From NCBI GenBank assembly GCA_012735355.1, contig JAAYHP010000396.1:1-5485 (forward strand): a stretch of DNA of 5,485 nucleotides, in the 5' to 3' direction. This stretch comes from Lysinibacillus sp. (lineage in GTDB: Bacteria; Bacillota; Bacilli; Bacillales_A; Planococcaceae). Of this stretch, positions 1-5,389 are shown piece after piece. A program made the position numbers and the translations under genes. The number at the start of each line of letters is the position of its first letter. Position 1 is the stretch's first letter. The notes beneath the pieces are model-generated. The model made no database searches, was not told the DNA's origin, and saw only the letters and a program-made list of their open reading frames with translations.

Positions 1-51
1 GAGTTTCGGGCTGTTCCCGTTGGAGTCGCCCCGTCACTCCAATCAATTTTC
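1..51. repeat. Right part of a GC-rich palindromic intergenic repeat (truncated by window edge)
   Basis: This stretch is much richer in G and C than the DNA after it and codes for nothing evident. It ends in AATCAATTTTC (41-51), the exact reverse complement of GAAAATTGATT at 5390-5400, which begins the matching repeat part at the other window end. Inner blocks also complement that part: GTCGCCCC (25-32) against GGGGACG (5409-5415), and CCCGTTGG (16-23) against CCACGGG (5420-5426), with small bulges. Its first 11 bases repeat the last 11 bases of the window. I infer the distal portion of a MITE-like or REP-like palindrome of about 136 bp. No transposase is present, so any mobility would have to be supplied in trans. 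Confidence 0.75.
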
Positions 52-140
52 GTTGCATATCATTTTTTTACTATGCTTCTTCACTGATTCTTAATTAAAT
101 TAGCTATATGTCCCAACCTCTTTAAGCAAACAAAAGAAAA

Positions 141-160
141 TATTTAGAAATATTTAGAAA
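141..160. repeat. Perfect 10-bp tandem duplication at a gene's 3' end
   Basis: TATTTAGAAA occurs twice in direct succession (141-150 and 151-160). The duplication spans the last codons and the TAA stop (144-146) of the leftward radical SAM gene. Because 10 is not a multiple of three, it shifts the frame. With a single copy the reading frame would run on to a stop at about 124-126, adding only a few residues. It is probably a replication-slippage product with little effect on the protein. Confidence 0.8.
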
Positions 161-1889
161 ATGTTGAAAAATAAGGTGTATTCCCTTGGCGGAAAAATAC
201 AAATAAATAAGCATCCATTTCAACAATTTCCCCTTCTTTAAATCGTTCATAATCAATATTAAAAGGTACGATAAGAGAATGCTTCATTAATTCTTTTTCG
301 CTTACATTCATACTAGCGAATTCCTCCCCAACCATTTGTGGAGATTCCTTCAAGACTTTATAAATTTCTTTCAATTCTTCTTTCGGAATCCGTTCTTCCC
401 ACCAAAGTTTTCTCGGTTGGAACTGTTGCTTTTCTAAAAAGTCGAGCTTCATCAAACTATGAACAATGCCTAAATTCACATTTGGCTGAGTGCGTAAAAA
501 TTCATCTAGCCTTGTAAACAAATCTTCTAATTGATGACCAATTCTTGACCAGCCTTTTTCTTCCCAAAACGTGCCAAAGTTTTGGAAAAAATCGAAAGGT
601 GTCTCAAACACTTCCGTTACTAAATATTCAATTGTTTGATCCATACGATGGGCATTCCAATACTTTTCAAGCACATCTTCCGCTTGTTTAATGCGAATAA
701 TTTCATCGAAGGTTAACACGTTATTGGATAAAATCTCATAAGGTGCTAAATCAACGTATGTATATCCAAATTTTTCAGCATCGATTCGTAACCCCGTTCC
801 CCGTAAAAGTTTTAAAAACCCTAACTGCAATTCTTCAGGACGCATTTCAAATACGTCATTAAAGGTTTTACGGAAACTATCGTAATCTTCTTCAGGAAGA
901 CCGGCAATTAAGTCAAGATGCTGGTCAATTTTCCCACCGTCTTTCACCATCGTAACAGTTCGCTTTAACTTCTCAAAATTTTGTCTTCGTTTGACAAGCT
1001 CGTTTGTGTAATCATTCGTCGATTGAACACCAATTTCAAAACGGAATAATCCAGCAGGTGCATTTTCATTTAAAAATTGAATGACTTCCGGTCGCATAAT
1101 GTCCGCAGTAATTTCAAATTGGAACACCGTCCCTGGTACATGCTCATCGATTAAAAATTGGAACATTTCCATCGCATAGCTGCGGCTAATGTTAAAGGTG
1201 CGGTCTACGAATTTAATCGTTCTTGCTCCGTTTGCCATCAAATAGCGAATATCCTCTTTAATTTTTTCCCTATTAAAATAACGTACTCCTACTTCTATGG
1301 AAGACAAGCAAAATTGACAGCTAAATGGACAACCACGGCTTGTTTCAATATATTGAATGCGTCTCGGAATCTCTTCCCGGTCTTCTTCAAATCGAAAAGG
1401 GCTCGGTAATTCCCGTAAATCGATTTTAGCAGCTTGGGAATGAATTTTCATTTTCCCTTCTTGCAAATAGGCAATATTAGGTACTTCTTCTAACGGAATC
1501 TCCTCGTGGAAATATTTGAGCAACTGTTTAAAGGAATATTCCCCTTCTCCCATGATAATAAAATCCACAAGTCCTTCTAAACGGCGTAACCAATAGTGAA
1601 CATCATAGGATACTTCCGGTCCCCCTAATACAATTTTTGTATGGGGACTTACGACGCGGAGCATTTTGATCACATGAATCGTTTCTTCAATATTCCAAAT
1701 GTAACAACTAAAACCGACAATATCTGGTTTTTCTTGATATAGGTCTGTCACAATATTTAATGTTGGCTCTTTAATCGTAAATTCCACCATTTTCGGATCA
1801 AATTCAGGTCTTGCGAAGGCTTTTAAATAGCGAATAGCCAAGTTTGTATGAATATATTTCGCATTTAGTGTAGTTAATATGATATTCAT
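144..1889 (-). CDS. B12-binding-domain radical SAM protein (DUF4080-type)
   Basis: The 581-residue protein is predicted to be a cytoplasmic [4Fe-4S] radical SAM enzyme. Residues 1 to about 130 form a Rossmann-like cobalamin-binding-type domain, with VLGGPEVSYD at 87-96 and the MGEGE turn at 113-117. The cluster motif is C187-x3-C191-x2-C194 within ETSRGCPFSCQFC, followed by a TIM-barrel-like core to about residue 370 (FEIGVQS at 284-290, DLIAGLPEED at 326-335). The C-terminal 200 residues fit the DUF4080 region found in this subgroup. I see no canonical DxHxxG cobalamin-ligand motif, so B12 may be bound base-on or not at all. The ATG start is supported by AAAGGAG eight bases upstream. The substrate is unknown; members of this family are generally annotated only as B12-binding radical SAM proteins. 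The gene has no co-directional partner close by. Its stop lies in a 10-bp tandem duplication. Confidence 0.9.
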   Translation of the reverse strand: MNIILTTLNAKYIHTNLAIRYLKAFARPEFDPKMVEFTIKEPTLNIVTDLYQEKPDIVGFSCYIWNIEETIHVIKMLRVVSPHTKIVLGGPEVSYDVHYWLRRLEGLVDFIIMGEGEYSFKQLLKYFHEEIPLEEVPNIAYLQEGKMKIHSQAAKIDLRELPSPFRFEEDREEIPRRIQYIETSRGCPFSCQFCLSSIEVGVRYFNREKIKEDIRYLMANGARTIKFVDRTFNISRSYAMEMFQFLIDEHVPGTVFQFEITADIMRPEVIQFLNENAPAGLFRFEIGVQSTNDYTNELVKRRQNFEKLKRTVTMVKDGGKIDQHLDLIAGLPEEDYDSFRKTFNDVFEMRPEELQLGFLKLLRGTGLRIDAEKFGYTYVDLAPYEILSNNVLTFDEIIRIKQAEDVLEKYWNAHRMDQTIEYLVTEVFETPFDFFQNFGTFWEEKGWSRIGHQLEDLFTRLDEFLRTQPNVNLGIVHSLMKLDFLEKQQFQPRKLWWEERIPKEELKEIYKVLKESPQMVGEEFASMNVSEKELMKHSLIVPFNIDYERFKEGEIVEMDAYLFVFFRQGNTPYFSTFSKYF

Positions 1890-1897
1890 TCGTCGAA

Positions 1898-1904
1898 CTC
1901 CTTT
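1898..1904 (-). promoter_or_regulatory. Ribosome binding site of the radical SAM gene
   Basis: On the minus strand this reads AAAGGAG, with eight bases to the ATG at 1887-1889. It is a strong Firmicute Shine-Dalgarno sequence and fixes this start. Confidence 0.85.
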
Positions 1905-1971
1905 AATTTCTAAAACAATATAATTATGAGAAGGATTTGTAATGGAACTAAAAAATCACTTTATCATATTT

Positions 1972-1977
1972 ATTATA
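1972..1977 (-). promoter_or_regulatory. Candidate -10 element for the radical SAM gene
   Basis: The minus strand carries a perfect TATAAT hexamer about 83 bases before the start codon, in the gap after the upstream gene's terminator. No good -35 hexamer lies 16-18 bases upstream (the best is GATTAT), and the preceding TG is one base too close for a classical extended -10. The location is right, but the region is very AT-rich, so this is tentative. Confidence 0.35.
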
Positions 1978-2045
1978 CACCGACAAATTGTGACATAATC
2001 TTTAAAGGTACTGATTTATAAAATTTTCACGATTCCATACTAAAC

Positions 2046-2071
2046 AAAAAAGCCATCCCACAACAGATGGC
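2046..2071 (-). terminator. Intrinsic terminator after the MFS transporter gene
   Basis: Read on the minus strand, GCCATC and GATGGC form a 6-bp GC-containing stem around an 8-base loop, followed immediately by six T residues (plus-strand A-run 2046-2051). It starts about 34 bases after the transporter's TAG stop. It should largely insulate the downstream radical SAM gene from readthrough. Confidence 0.8.
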
Positions 2072-2105
2072 CAAACTTCATTTAGCATGATAATAACAAT
2101 AAATA

Positions 2106-3359
2106 CTACATCGACTCGGACCTTGCTTCTTGATGGTACTTCAAAAATTTCAATCGTATTAAAAGTAAATAGCTTACGATTGCTCCGATACTTCCTATAA
2201 CCATAACGACACCCATAGAAATAGCCGGATGACTACCTAAACCTGTAAGCGGCGCAATCGTTCCTGCTAAAATATATTGTAATACTCCCAACAATGCGGA
2301 AGCACTTCCAGCAATTTTCCCTTGATTTTGCAACGCTAATGACTGCCCCGTCGTATTCACGATTCCCACACTAGAAATCGCTATAAATAACGGTGGTAAA
2401 ATGAAATAGATGGGTGCCTCAACAATTAACATAATTAATAACGTTACCGTCCCAAAAAAAGACATTAAAATACCTGTTACTAATAATTTCATTTCATTAA
2501 AGCGACCGACTAACCTGCCTGTAATTTGACTACAAGTAACGATACCTATTCCATTGATTGCAAATATCAAACTATATACTTGAGCAGAAACACCGTAAAG
2601 ATTTTGCAACACGAAAGAGGAACCGGAAATATATGCAAACATCATCGCATACATGAAGGCGATGGCTAGAGCAAAGCCTATAAAACTTCGATCCACTAAC
2701 AACTGTTTAAAAGTAATAAAGGTTTGTAAAATACTACCTTTTGTACGTAAACTTTCATCAAGTGATTCCGGCAATAGAAAGAGTACGATCAAAAACATAA
2801 CAAAACCTACGATGGTTAAAAAAAGAAATACCCCTTTCCAAGGAGCAAAAAGCAACACGATTCCTCCTAATACCGGTGCTAACACTGGTGCGGAGCCTTG
2901 AATTAAAGCTAACATGGCAAAAACTTTCGTCAACTTACTTCCTGAAAAGAAATCTCGAAGAATTGCGCGGGAAAGAACAATACCGCTCGCTCCAGTTAAC
3001 CCTTGAATAAATCGTAACCCAATGAATACTTCAATCGAAGATGCAAATACGCATAACAATGAACTCACCGTATATAGAGCTAAACCAATGAGTAAAGGTT
3101 TCCGGCGACCTTTCGCATCACTTATCGGCCCTAGCAGCAATTGACCAACGACTAAGCCAAATAAGAAAAAAGTTAAACTAAGCTGTACCGATGATTGGGT
3201 CGTGCTTAGTTCTTCCGCAATAAGTGGGAGAGCTGGTAAATACATATCGATAGATAAAGGAGCAAAAGCGCCTAGAGATCCCAGTATCGCAGCTAATTTC
3301 AATGGCTTTGTATTAAAATTTCTGTTTCGTTGCTCATTCAAATTCTGTAAGTCTTCCAT
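2106..3359 (-). CDS. Bcr/CflA-family MFS drug efflux transporter
   Basis: The 417-residue integral membrane protein has about twelve hydrophobic segments and is predicted to be a proton-driven drug exporter of the DHA1 Bcr/CflA type (compare YdgK of Bacillus subtilis). Diagnostic features are SIDMYLP at 36-42 in the first membrane segment, MFS motif A (GPISDAKGRRKPLLIG, 77-92) in the loop after segment 2, the R131..R135-D136 stretch after segment 4, and an antiporter motif C-like segment (QGSAPVLAPVLGG, 154-166) in segment 5. I chose the ATG at 3357-3359 because GGGGAGGGG lies eight bases upstream and the length fits the family. A TTG at 3470 would add 37 untypical residues. It lies downstream of and co-directional with the DUF554 gene, 158 bases away. 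The drug or metabolite exported cannot be told from the sequence. Confidence 0.93.
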   Translation of the reverse strand: MEDLQNLNEQRNRNFNTKPLKLAAILGSLGAFAPLSIDMYLPALPLIAEELSTTQSSVQLSLTFFLFGLVVGQLLLGPISDAKGRRKPLLIGLALYTVSSLLCVFASSIEVFIGLRFIQGLTGASGIVLSRAILRDFFSGSKLTKVFAMLALIQGSAPVLAPVLGGIVLLFAPWKGVFLFLTIVGFVMFLIVLFLLPESLDESLRTKGSILQTFITFKQLLVDRSFIGFALAIAFMYAMMFAYISGSSFVLQNLYGVSAQVYSLIFAINGIGIVTCSQITGRLVGRFNEMKLLVTGILMSFFGTVTLLIMLIVEAPIYFILPPLFIAISSVGIVNTTGQSLALQNQGKIAGSASALLGVLQYILAGTIAPLTGLGSHPAISMGVVMVIGSIGAIVSYLLLIRLKFLKYHQEARSESM

Positions 3360-3367
3360 AAAAAAGT

Positions 3368-3376
3368 CCCCTCCCC
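3368..3376 (-). promoter_or_regulatory. Ribosome binding site that decides the MFS start
   Basis: The minus strand reads GGGGAGGGG, eight bases before the ATG at 3357-3359. Its presence favours this ATG over the upstream in-frame TTG at 3470, before which I see no comparable site. Confidence 0.8.
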
Positions 3377-3400
3377 ATTGAAAATATGAAACGACCTTAT

Positions 3401-3429
3401 AATATATTTCTATATAATTCCATATACAA
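3401..3429 (-). promoter_or_regulatory. Candidate sigma-A promoter for the MFS gene
   Basis: On the minus strand, TTGTAT (3424-3429) and TATATT (3401-3406) are separated by exactly 17 bases and lie upstream of the transporter's ribosome site. The -10 is good (5 of 6) and the -35 is weak (3 of 6). Together with the long gap to the DUF554 gene, it suggests the exporter can be transcribed alone. Confidence 0.4.
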
Positions 3430-3434
3430 TCTAT

Positions 3435-3470
3435 TTGATTAGTATAAATTTTCCGATAACTATTAATCAA
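3435..3470. promoter_or_regulatory. Imperfect inverted repeat upstream of the MFS promoter candidate
   Basis: TTGATTAGTA (3435-3444) and TATTAATCAA (3461-3470) are inverted copies matching at 9 of 10 positions, with 16 bases between them. The arms lie just upstream of the candidate -35, where a transcription factor could bind. Drug exporters are often controlled by local MarR- or TetR-type regulators, but no regulator gene is in this window. The operator role is inference only. Confidence 0.3.
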
Positions 3471-3517
3471 CTAAACTGCTTCAATGAATAATAGGAAACG
3501 ACACAAAAATTTTACAA

Positions 3518-4198
3518 CTAGTTAAATAGGGAAAGGCCAACGAACCACAAAACCGGTACAAACAATGCTGGCAACATATTTAATGATTTGCTATCTTTAA
3601 TCCCTAAAATCGCTAAACCTGAACTTAAAATTAAAATGCCTCCAACAATGGAAACTTCCGTCATTAATTCCGCTGTTAAAAAAGGCTCGATATATTTTGC
3701 ACATAAATAAATAGTACCTTGCCAAACAAATAGAACAACAGCCGCAAAGGCAATACCGATTCCGTATGTAGCAGCCAATGCCATCGATGTGACAAGATCA
3801 AGAGTCGCATTCGTAAATAAGTATGTATGGTTATTATATAAAGCGCTTTCCACTGGACCTAAAATGGATAACGTACCAACACAAAAAAGTAAAATGGCTG
3901 TAGATAAGCCTTTACTTAAATCCGATTTTGAATATCTATTTACAATTAATTGGAATTTTCCATCTAAATCTAAAATGGTCCCGAAGAGCCCACCAATTGC
4001 TAAACTGACGATAAATAATACTGGATATTCGCTATTAGGCATATTTTGAACAACTGCATTTATACCCAAAACCGCTGCGGAAAATCCCATTGCCGTAAAC
4101 AAACTAGACTGGTATTCTTCTTTAATTCCTTTCTTTAAATAGCTTCCTACTGCACTGCCAACTAAAATACAAATCGTATTAACGATTGTCCCAATCAT
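3518..4198 (-). CDS. DUF554 family membrane protein (YdfK/YqgA-like)
   Basis: The 226-residue, strongly hydrophobic protein has about six to seven membrane segments and matches the usual length of DUF554 proteins such as YdfK of Bacillus subtilis. Typical features are the N-terminal IGTIVNTICILVGSAVGSYL (2-21), the glycine-rich LAIGGLFGTILDLDGK (66-81), and the central FCVGTLSILGPVESAL (105-120) followed by the D134-containing segment TLDLVTSMALAATYGIG (132-148). The family is widespread and has no firmly established function; a transport role is often guessed but I cannot support one. The ATG start has GGGAGAG seven bases upstream. It is divergent from the SDR gene and 158 bases ahead of the exporter, with no clear terminator between, so readthrough into the exporter is possible. 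Confidence 0.9.
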   Translation of the reverse strand: MIGTIVNTICILVGSAVGSYLKKGIKEEYQSSLFTAMGFSAAVLGINAVVQNMPNSEYPVLFIVSLAIGGLFGTILDLDGKFQLIVNRYSKSDLSKGLSTAILLFCVGTLSILGPVESALYNNHTYLFTNATLDLVTSMALAATYGIGIAFAAVVLFVWQGTIYLCAKYIEPFLTAELMTEVSIVGGILILSSGLAILGIKDSKSLNMLPALFVPVLWFVGLSLFN

Positions 4199-4205
4199 AA
4201 CTTTA

Positions 4206-4212
4206 CTCTCCC
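4206..4212 (-). promoter_or_regulatory. Ribosome binding site of the DUF554 gene
   Basis: The minus strand reads GGGAGAG, seven bases before the ATG at 4196-4198. It is weaker than the other ribosome sites in this window. Confidence 0.6.
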
Positions 4213-4254
4213 ATCATTACACAATCATTCGCTTAAATTAAAATTCCCAATTTT

Positions 4255-4283
4255 ACTATAATGATGAATTTTATCATAATTAA
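4255..4283 (-). promoter_or_regulatory. Weak candidate promoter for the DUF554 gene
   Basis: On the minus strand, TATAGT (4255-4260) fits a -10 at 5 of 6 positions. The hexamer 17 bases upstream, TTAATT (4278-4283), matches the -35 consensus at only 3 of 6. Position relative to the gene is sensible, but the base composition makes chance matches likely. Confidence 0.3.
4257..4275. promoter_or_regulatory. Fur-box-like 19-mer overlapping the DUF554 promoter candidate
   Basis: By hand alignment, 14 of 19 bases match the classical Fur consensus GATAATGATAATCATTATC, with the left half (ATAATGAT) and the TTATC end intact. It covers the candidate -10, where repression would be expected. The region is AT-rich and the centre of the box is poor, so it may be chance. 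Confidence 0.25.
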
Positions 4284-4422
4284 AACTTAAAGTTTAACAT
4301 ATAAAAAATTACTTGTTTTCTCCACGGAAACGATACAATATTTTACCTTTTATACGCAATTTATCTACTAAATTACAATTTAAAGTTTTTTTAGTATCTT
4401 AAAAAGAAGCTTTCCCTCTTTA

Positions 4423-4438
4423 TTGAAAGCGCTTTCTT
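4423..4438. promoter_or_regulatory. Catabolite-responsive element (cre) for CcpA
   Basis: TTGAAAGCGCTTTCTT matches the Gram-positive cre consensus WTGNNARCGNWWWCAW at every position except one (T for A near the end) and contains the perfect 12-bp palindrome GAAAGCGCTTTC (4425-4436). It lies about 60 bases upstream of the start site expected from the promoter at 4458-4486. Upstream cre sites of this kind are known to mediate CcpA activation in B. subtilis (ackA, pta), whereas cre sites within or after the promoter usually repress. I infer carbon-source control of the dehydrogenase; the direction is uncertain. Confidence 0.75.
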
Positions 4439-4457
4439 CTCGAATATTCAAAAATTA

Positions 4458-4486
4458 TTGAAAGTTTTGTGACAAAAATTCATACT
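4458..4486 (+). promoter_or_regulatory. Candidate sigma-A promoter for the SDR gene
   Basis: TTGAAA (4458-4463, 5 of 6 to consensus) and CATACT (4481-4486, 4 of 6) are separated by 17 bases. Transcription would start near 4493, giving a leader of about 30 bases that just includes the ribosome site. It is the best-spaced promoter pair I find before this gene. Confidence 0.5.
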
Positions 4487-4505
4487 TAAATTGTCTCGTA
4501 TGATA

Positions 4506-4513
4506 AAAGGAGG
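4506..4513 (+). promoter_or_regulatory. Strong ribosome binding site of the SDR gene
   Basis: AAAGGAGG is a near-perfect complement of the Firmicute 16S rRNA tail, nine bases before the ATG at 4523. It implies efficient translation and fixes the start. Confidence 0.9.
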
Positions 4514-4522
4514 ATTATTGTT

Positions 4523-5260
4523 ATGGGTAAATTAGATAATAAAGTAGCAATCATCACAGGTGGAGCTTCAGGAATTGGAGCAGAAACGGCAAAACTTTTT
4601 ATTCAAGAAGGCGCGAAAGTCGTTGTAGTTGATATGAACGAGGAAAAGGGAAAAGCCTTTGAAGAAGAATTAAAAGCTCAAGGTGGAGAAGCACTTTTTG
4701 TAAAAGCTGACGTAACAAACGAAGAAGATGTAAAAAATGTATTTGATTCTACGAAATCTGCTTTCGGTAAAGTAGATATTCTTTTCAATAATGCTGGTAT
4801 TGGTGCAGTAAAACCTACAGAAGAACTTCCATTTAGCGAGTGGAGAAAAACAGTTGCAGTTGACTTAGATGGAGTATTCCTATTTGCACAAGCTGCTATT
4901 AAAGAATTTTTACAAACTGGTGAAGGCGTTATCGTTAATACAGCTTCGATGTACGGTTGGGTCGGAGCACCAGGTAGCGCTGCTTATAATGCCGCAAAAG
5001 CAGGTGTAGTGAACTTTACTCGCTCCATCGGTTTAGAATATGCTAGCCGCAATATTCGTGTAAACGCTCTTTGCCCTGGTTTTATTGATACGCCAATTTT
5101 AGGTGAAACAGATCGACAAGGTTTAATTGCGGCAACACCAATGAAACGTCTTGGTAAACCAGAAGAAATGGCAAAAGCTGTACTATTTTTAGCAAGTGAC
5201 GATTCTTCCTTTATGACAGGAAGCTCTTTAATTGTAGACGGTGGCTACACTGCACAATAA
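4523..5260 (+). CDS. Classical short-chain dehydrogenase/reductase (SDR), probably NAD(H)-dependent
   Basis: The 245-residue soluble Rossmann-fold oxidoreductase has the normal length for classical SDRs. Visible motifs are the cofactor glycine motif TGGASGIG (12-19), acidic D37 after the second beta strand (VVVVD), which favours NAD(H) over NADP(H), D63-V64 for adenine contact, NNAG (89-92), catalytic S142, Y155 and K159 (YNAAK) and PG (185-186). The fourth member of the usual catalytic tetrad, Asn in the VNLxG motif, is Asp114 here (VDLDG). The C-terminus, VDGGYTAQ, resembles that of Lactobacillus R-specific alcohol dehydrogenases, where the terminal Gln helps bind Mg2+. FabG-like, glucose-dehydrogenase-like or acetoin/diol dehydrogenase roles are also possible; the substrate cannot be read from the sequence. 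It is transcribed alone, with its own cre site, strong ribosome site and terminator. Confidence 0.93.
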   Translation: MGKLDNKVAIITGGASGIGAETAKLFIQEGAKVVVVDMNEEKGKAFEEELKAQGGEALFVKADVTNEEDVKNVFDSTKSAFGKVDILFNNAGIGAVKPTEELPFSEWRKTVAVDLDGVFLFAQAAIKEFLQTGEGVIVNTASMYGWVGAPGSAAYNAAKAGVVNFTRSIGLEYASRNIRVNALCPGFIDTPILGETDRQGLIAATPMKRLGKPEEMAKAVLFLASDDSSFMTGSSLIVDGGYTAQ

Positions 5261-5290
5261 TTAAAAGCTACAATAAAATAGCAACATCCA

Positions 5291-5313
5291 CGGAACGAAA
5301 ATTAATTTATAGT
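5291..5313. repeat. Possible degenerate remnant of the palindromic repeat's end
   Basis: CGGAACG (5291-5297) followed by an AAAATTAATTTATAGT-like stretch matches the reverse complement of the repeat's outer edge (about 5387-5409) at 19 of 23 positions by hand alignment. It lies about 80 bases from that edge, in opposite orientation, between the SDR stop and its terminator. It may be an old partial copy or chance. Confidence 0.35.
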
Positions 5314-5336
5314 AAAAACGAGGTTTGAACAAAAGT

Positions 5337-5378
5337 AAAAACTCATCATTTTCTCTTAAAAGAAAATGATGAGTTTTT
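5337..5378 (+). terminator. Intrinsic terminator of the SDR gene, possibly bidirectional
   Basis: The arms 5337-5354 and 5361-5378 pair perfectly over 18 bp around a 6-base loop (CTTAAA), with the core CTCATCATTTTCT and its complement. The stem ends in five T residues on the plus strand and, symmetrically, five T residues on the minus strand. It could therefore stop transcription from both sides. It lies 76 bases after the dehydrogenase stop codon and 11 bases before the palindromic repeat. Confidence 0.88.
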
Positions 5379-5389
5379 GATATTAAACT

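Larger units (their letters stand above)
4199..4522. other. AT-rich divergent intergenic region, 324 bases
   Basis: This region holds the control signals of the two diverging genes and no convincing ORF. The left third carries a -10-like TATAGT for the DUF554 gene, an overlapping Fur-like sequence, and a small perfect palindrome (AAACTT-A-AAGTTT, 4283-4295). About 4300 to 4400 is plain AT-rich DNA in which I see nothing firm. The right third carries the cre site, promoter and ribosome site of the dehydrogenase. Confidence 0.7.

Noticed and set aside
52..143. Terminator for the radical SAM gene
   Set aside because: The region is AT-rich with only an all-AT palindrome (TTAATTAA); I see no GC-containing stem followed by a T-run on the minus strand.
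1158..1409. Plus-strand ORF of 83 codons inside the radical SAM gene
   Set aside because: It lies antisense within a well-supported conserved gene, has no convincing ribosome site, and its protein shows no recognisable family features.
1905..2045. Possible cobalamin riboswitch ahead of the B12-type radical SAM gene
   Set aside because: The space between the preceding terminator and the start codon is too short and shows no recognisable B12-box or multi-stem structure.
2653..2901. Plus-strand ORF of 82 codons inside the MFS gene
   Set aside because: It is antisense to membrane-segment coding sequence and has a low-complexity basic composition typical of shadow frames.
3360..3470. N-terminal extension of the MFS gene from a TTG at 3468-3470
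   Set aside because: The extra 37 residues are untypical of the family, lack a ribosome site and run through the candidate promoter; the ATG at 3357-3359 has a strong site.
3838..3853. AAAGCGCTTT palindrome resembling a cre site inside the DUF554 gene
   Set aside because: The outer TG and CA positions of the cre consensus are missing and the bases encode a normal part of the protein.
3789..4049. Plus-strand ORF of 86 codons inside the DUF554 gene
   Set aside because: It is antisense to a conserved family gene and has no independent support.
4499..4504. TATGAT as a -10 element for the SDR gene
   Set aside because: Transcription would start within or after the ribosome binding site at 4506-4513, leaving no usable leader.
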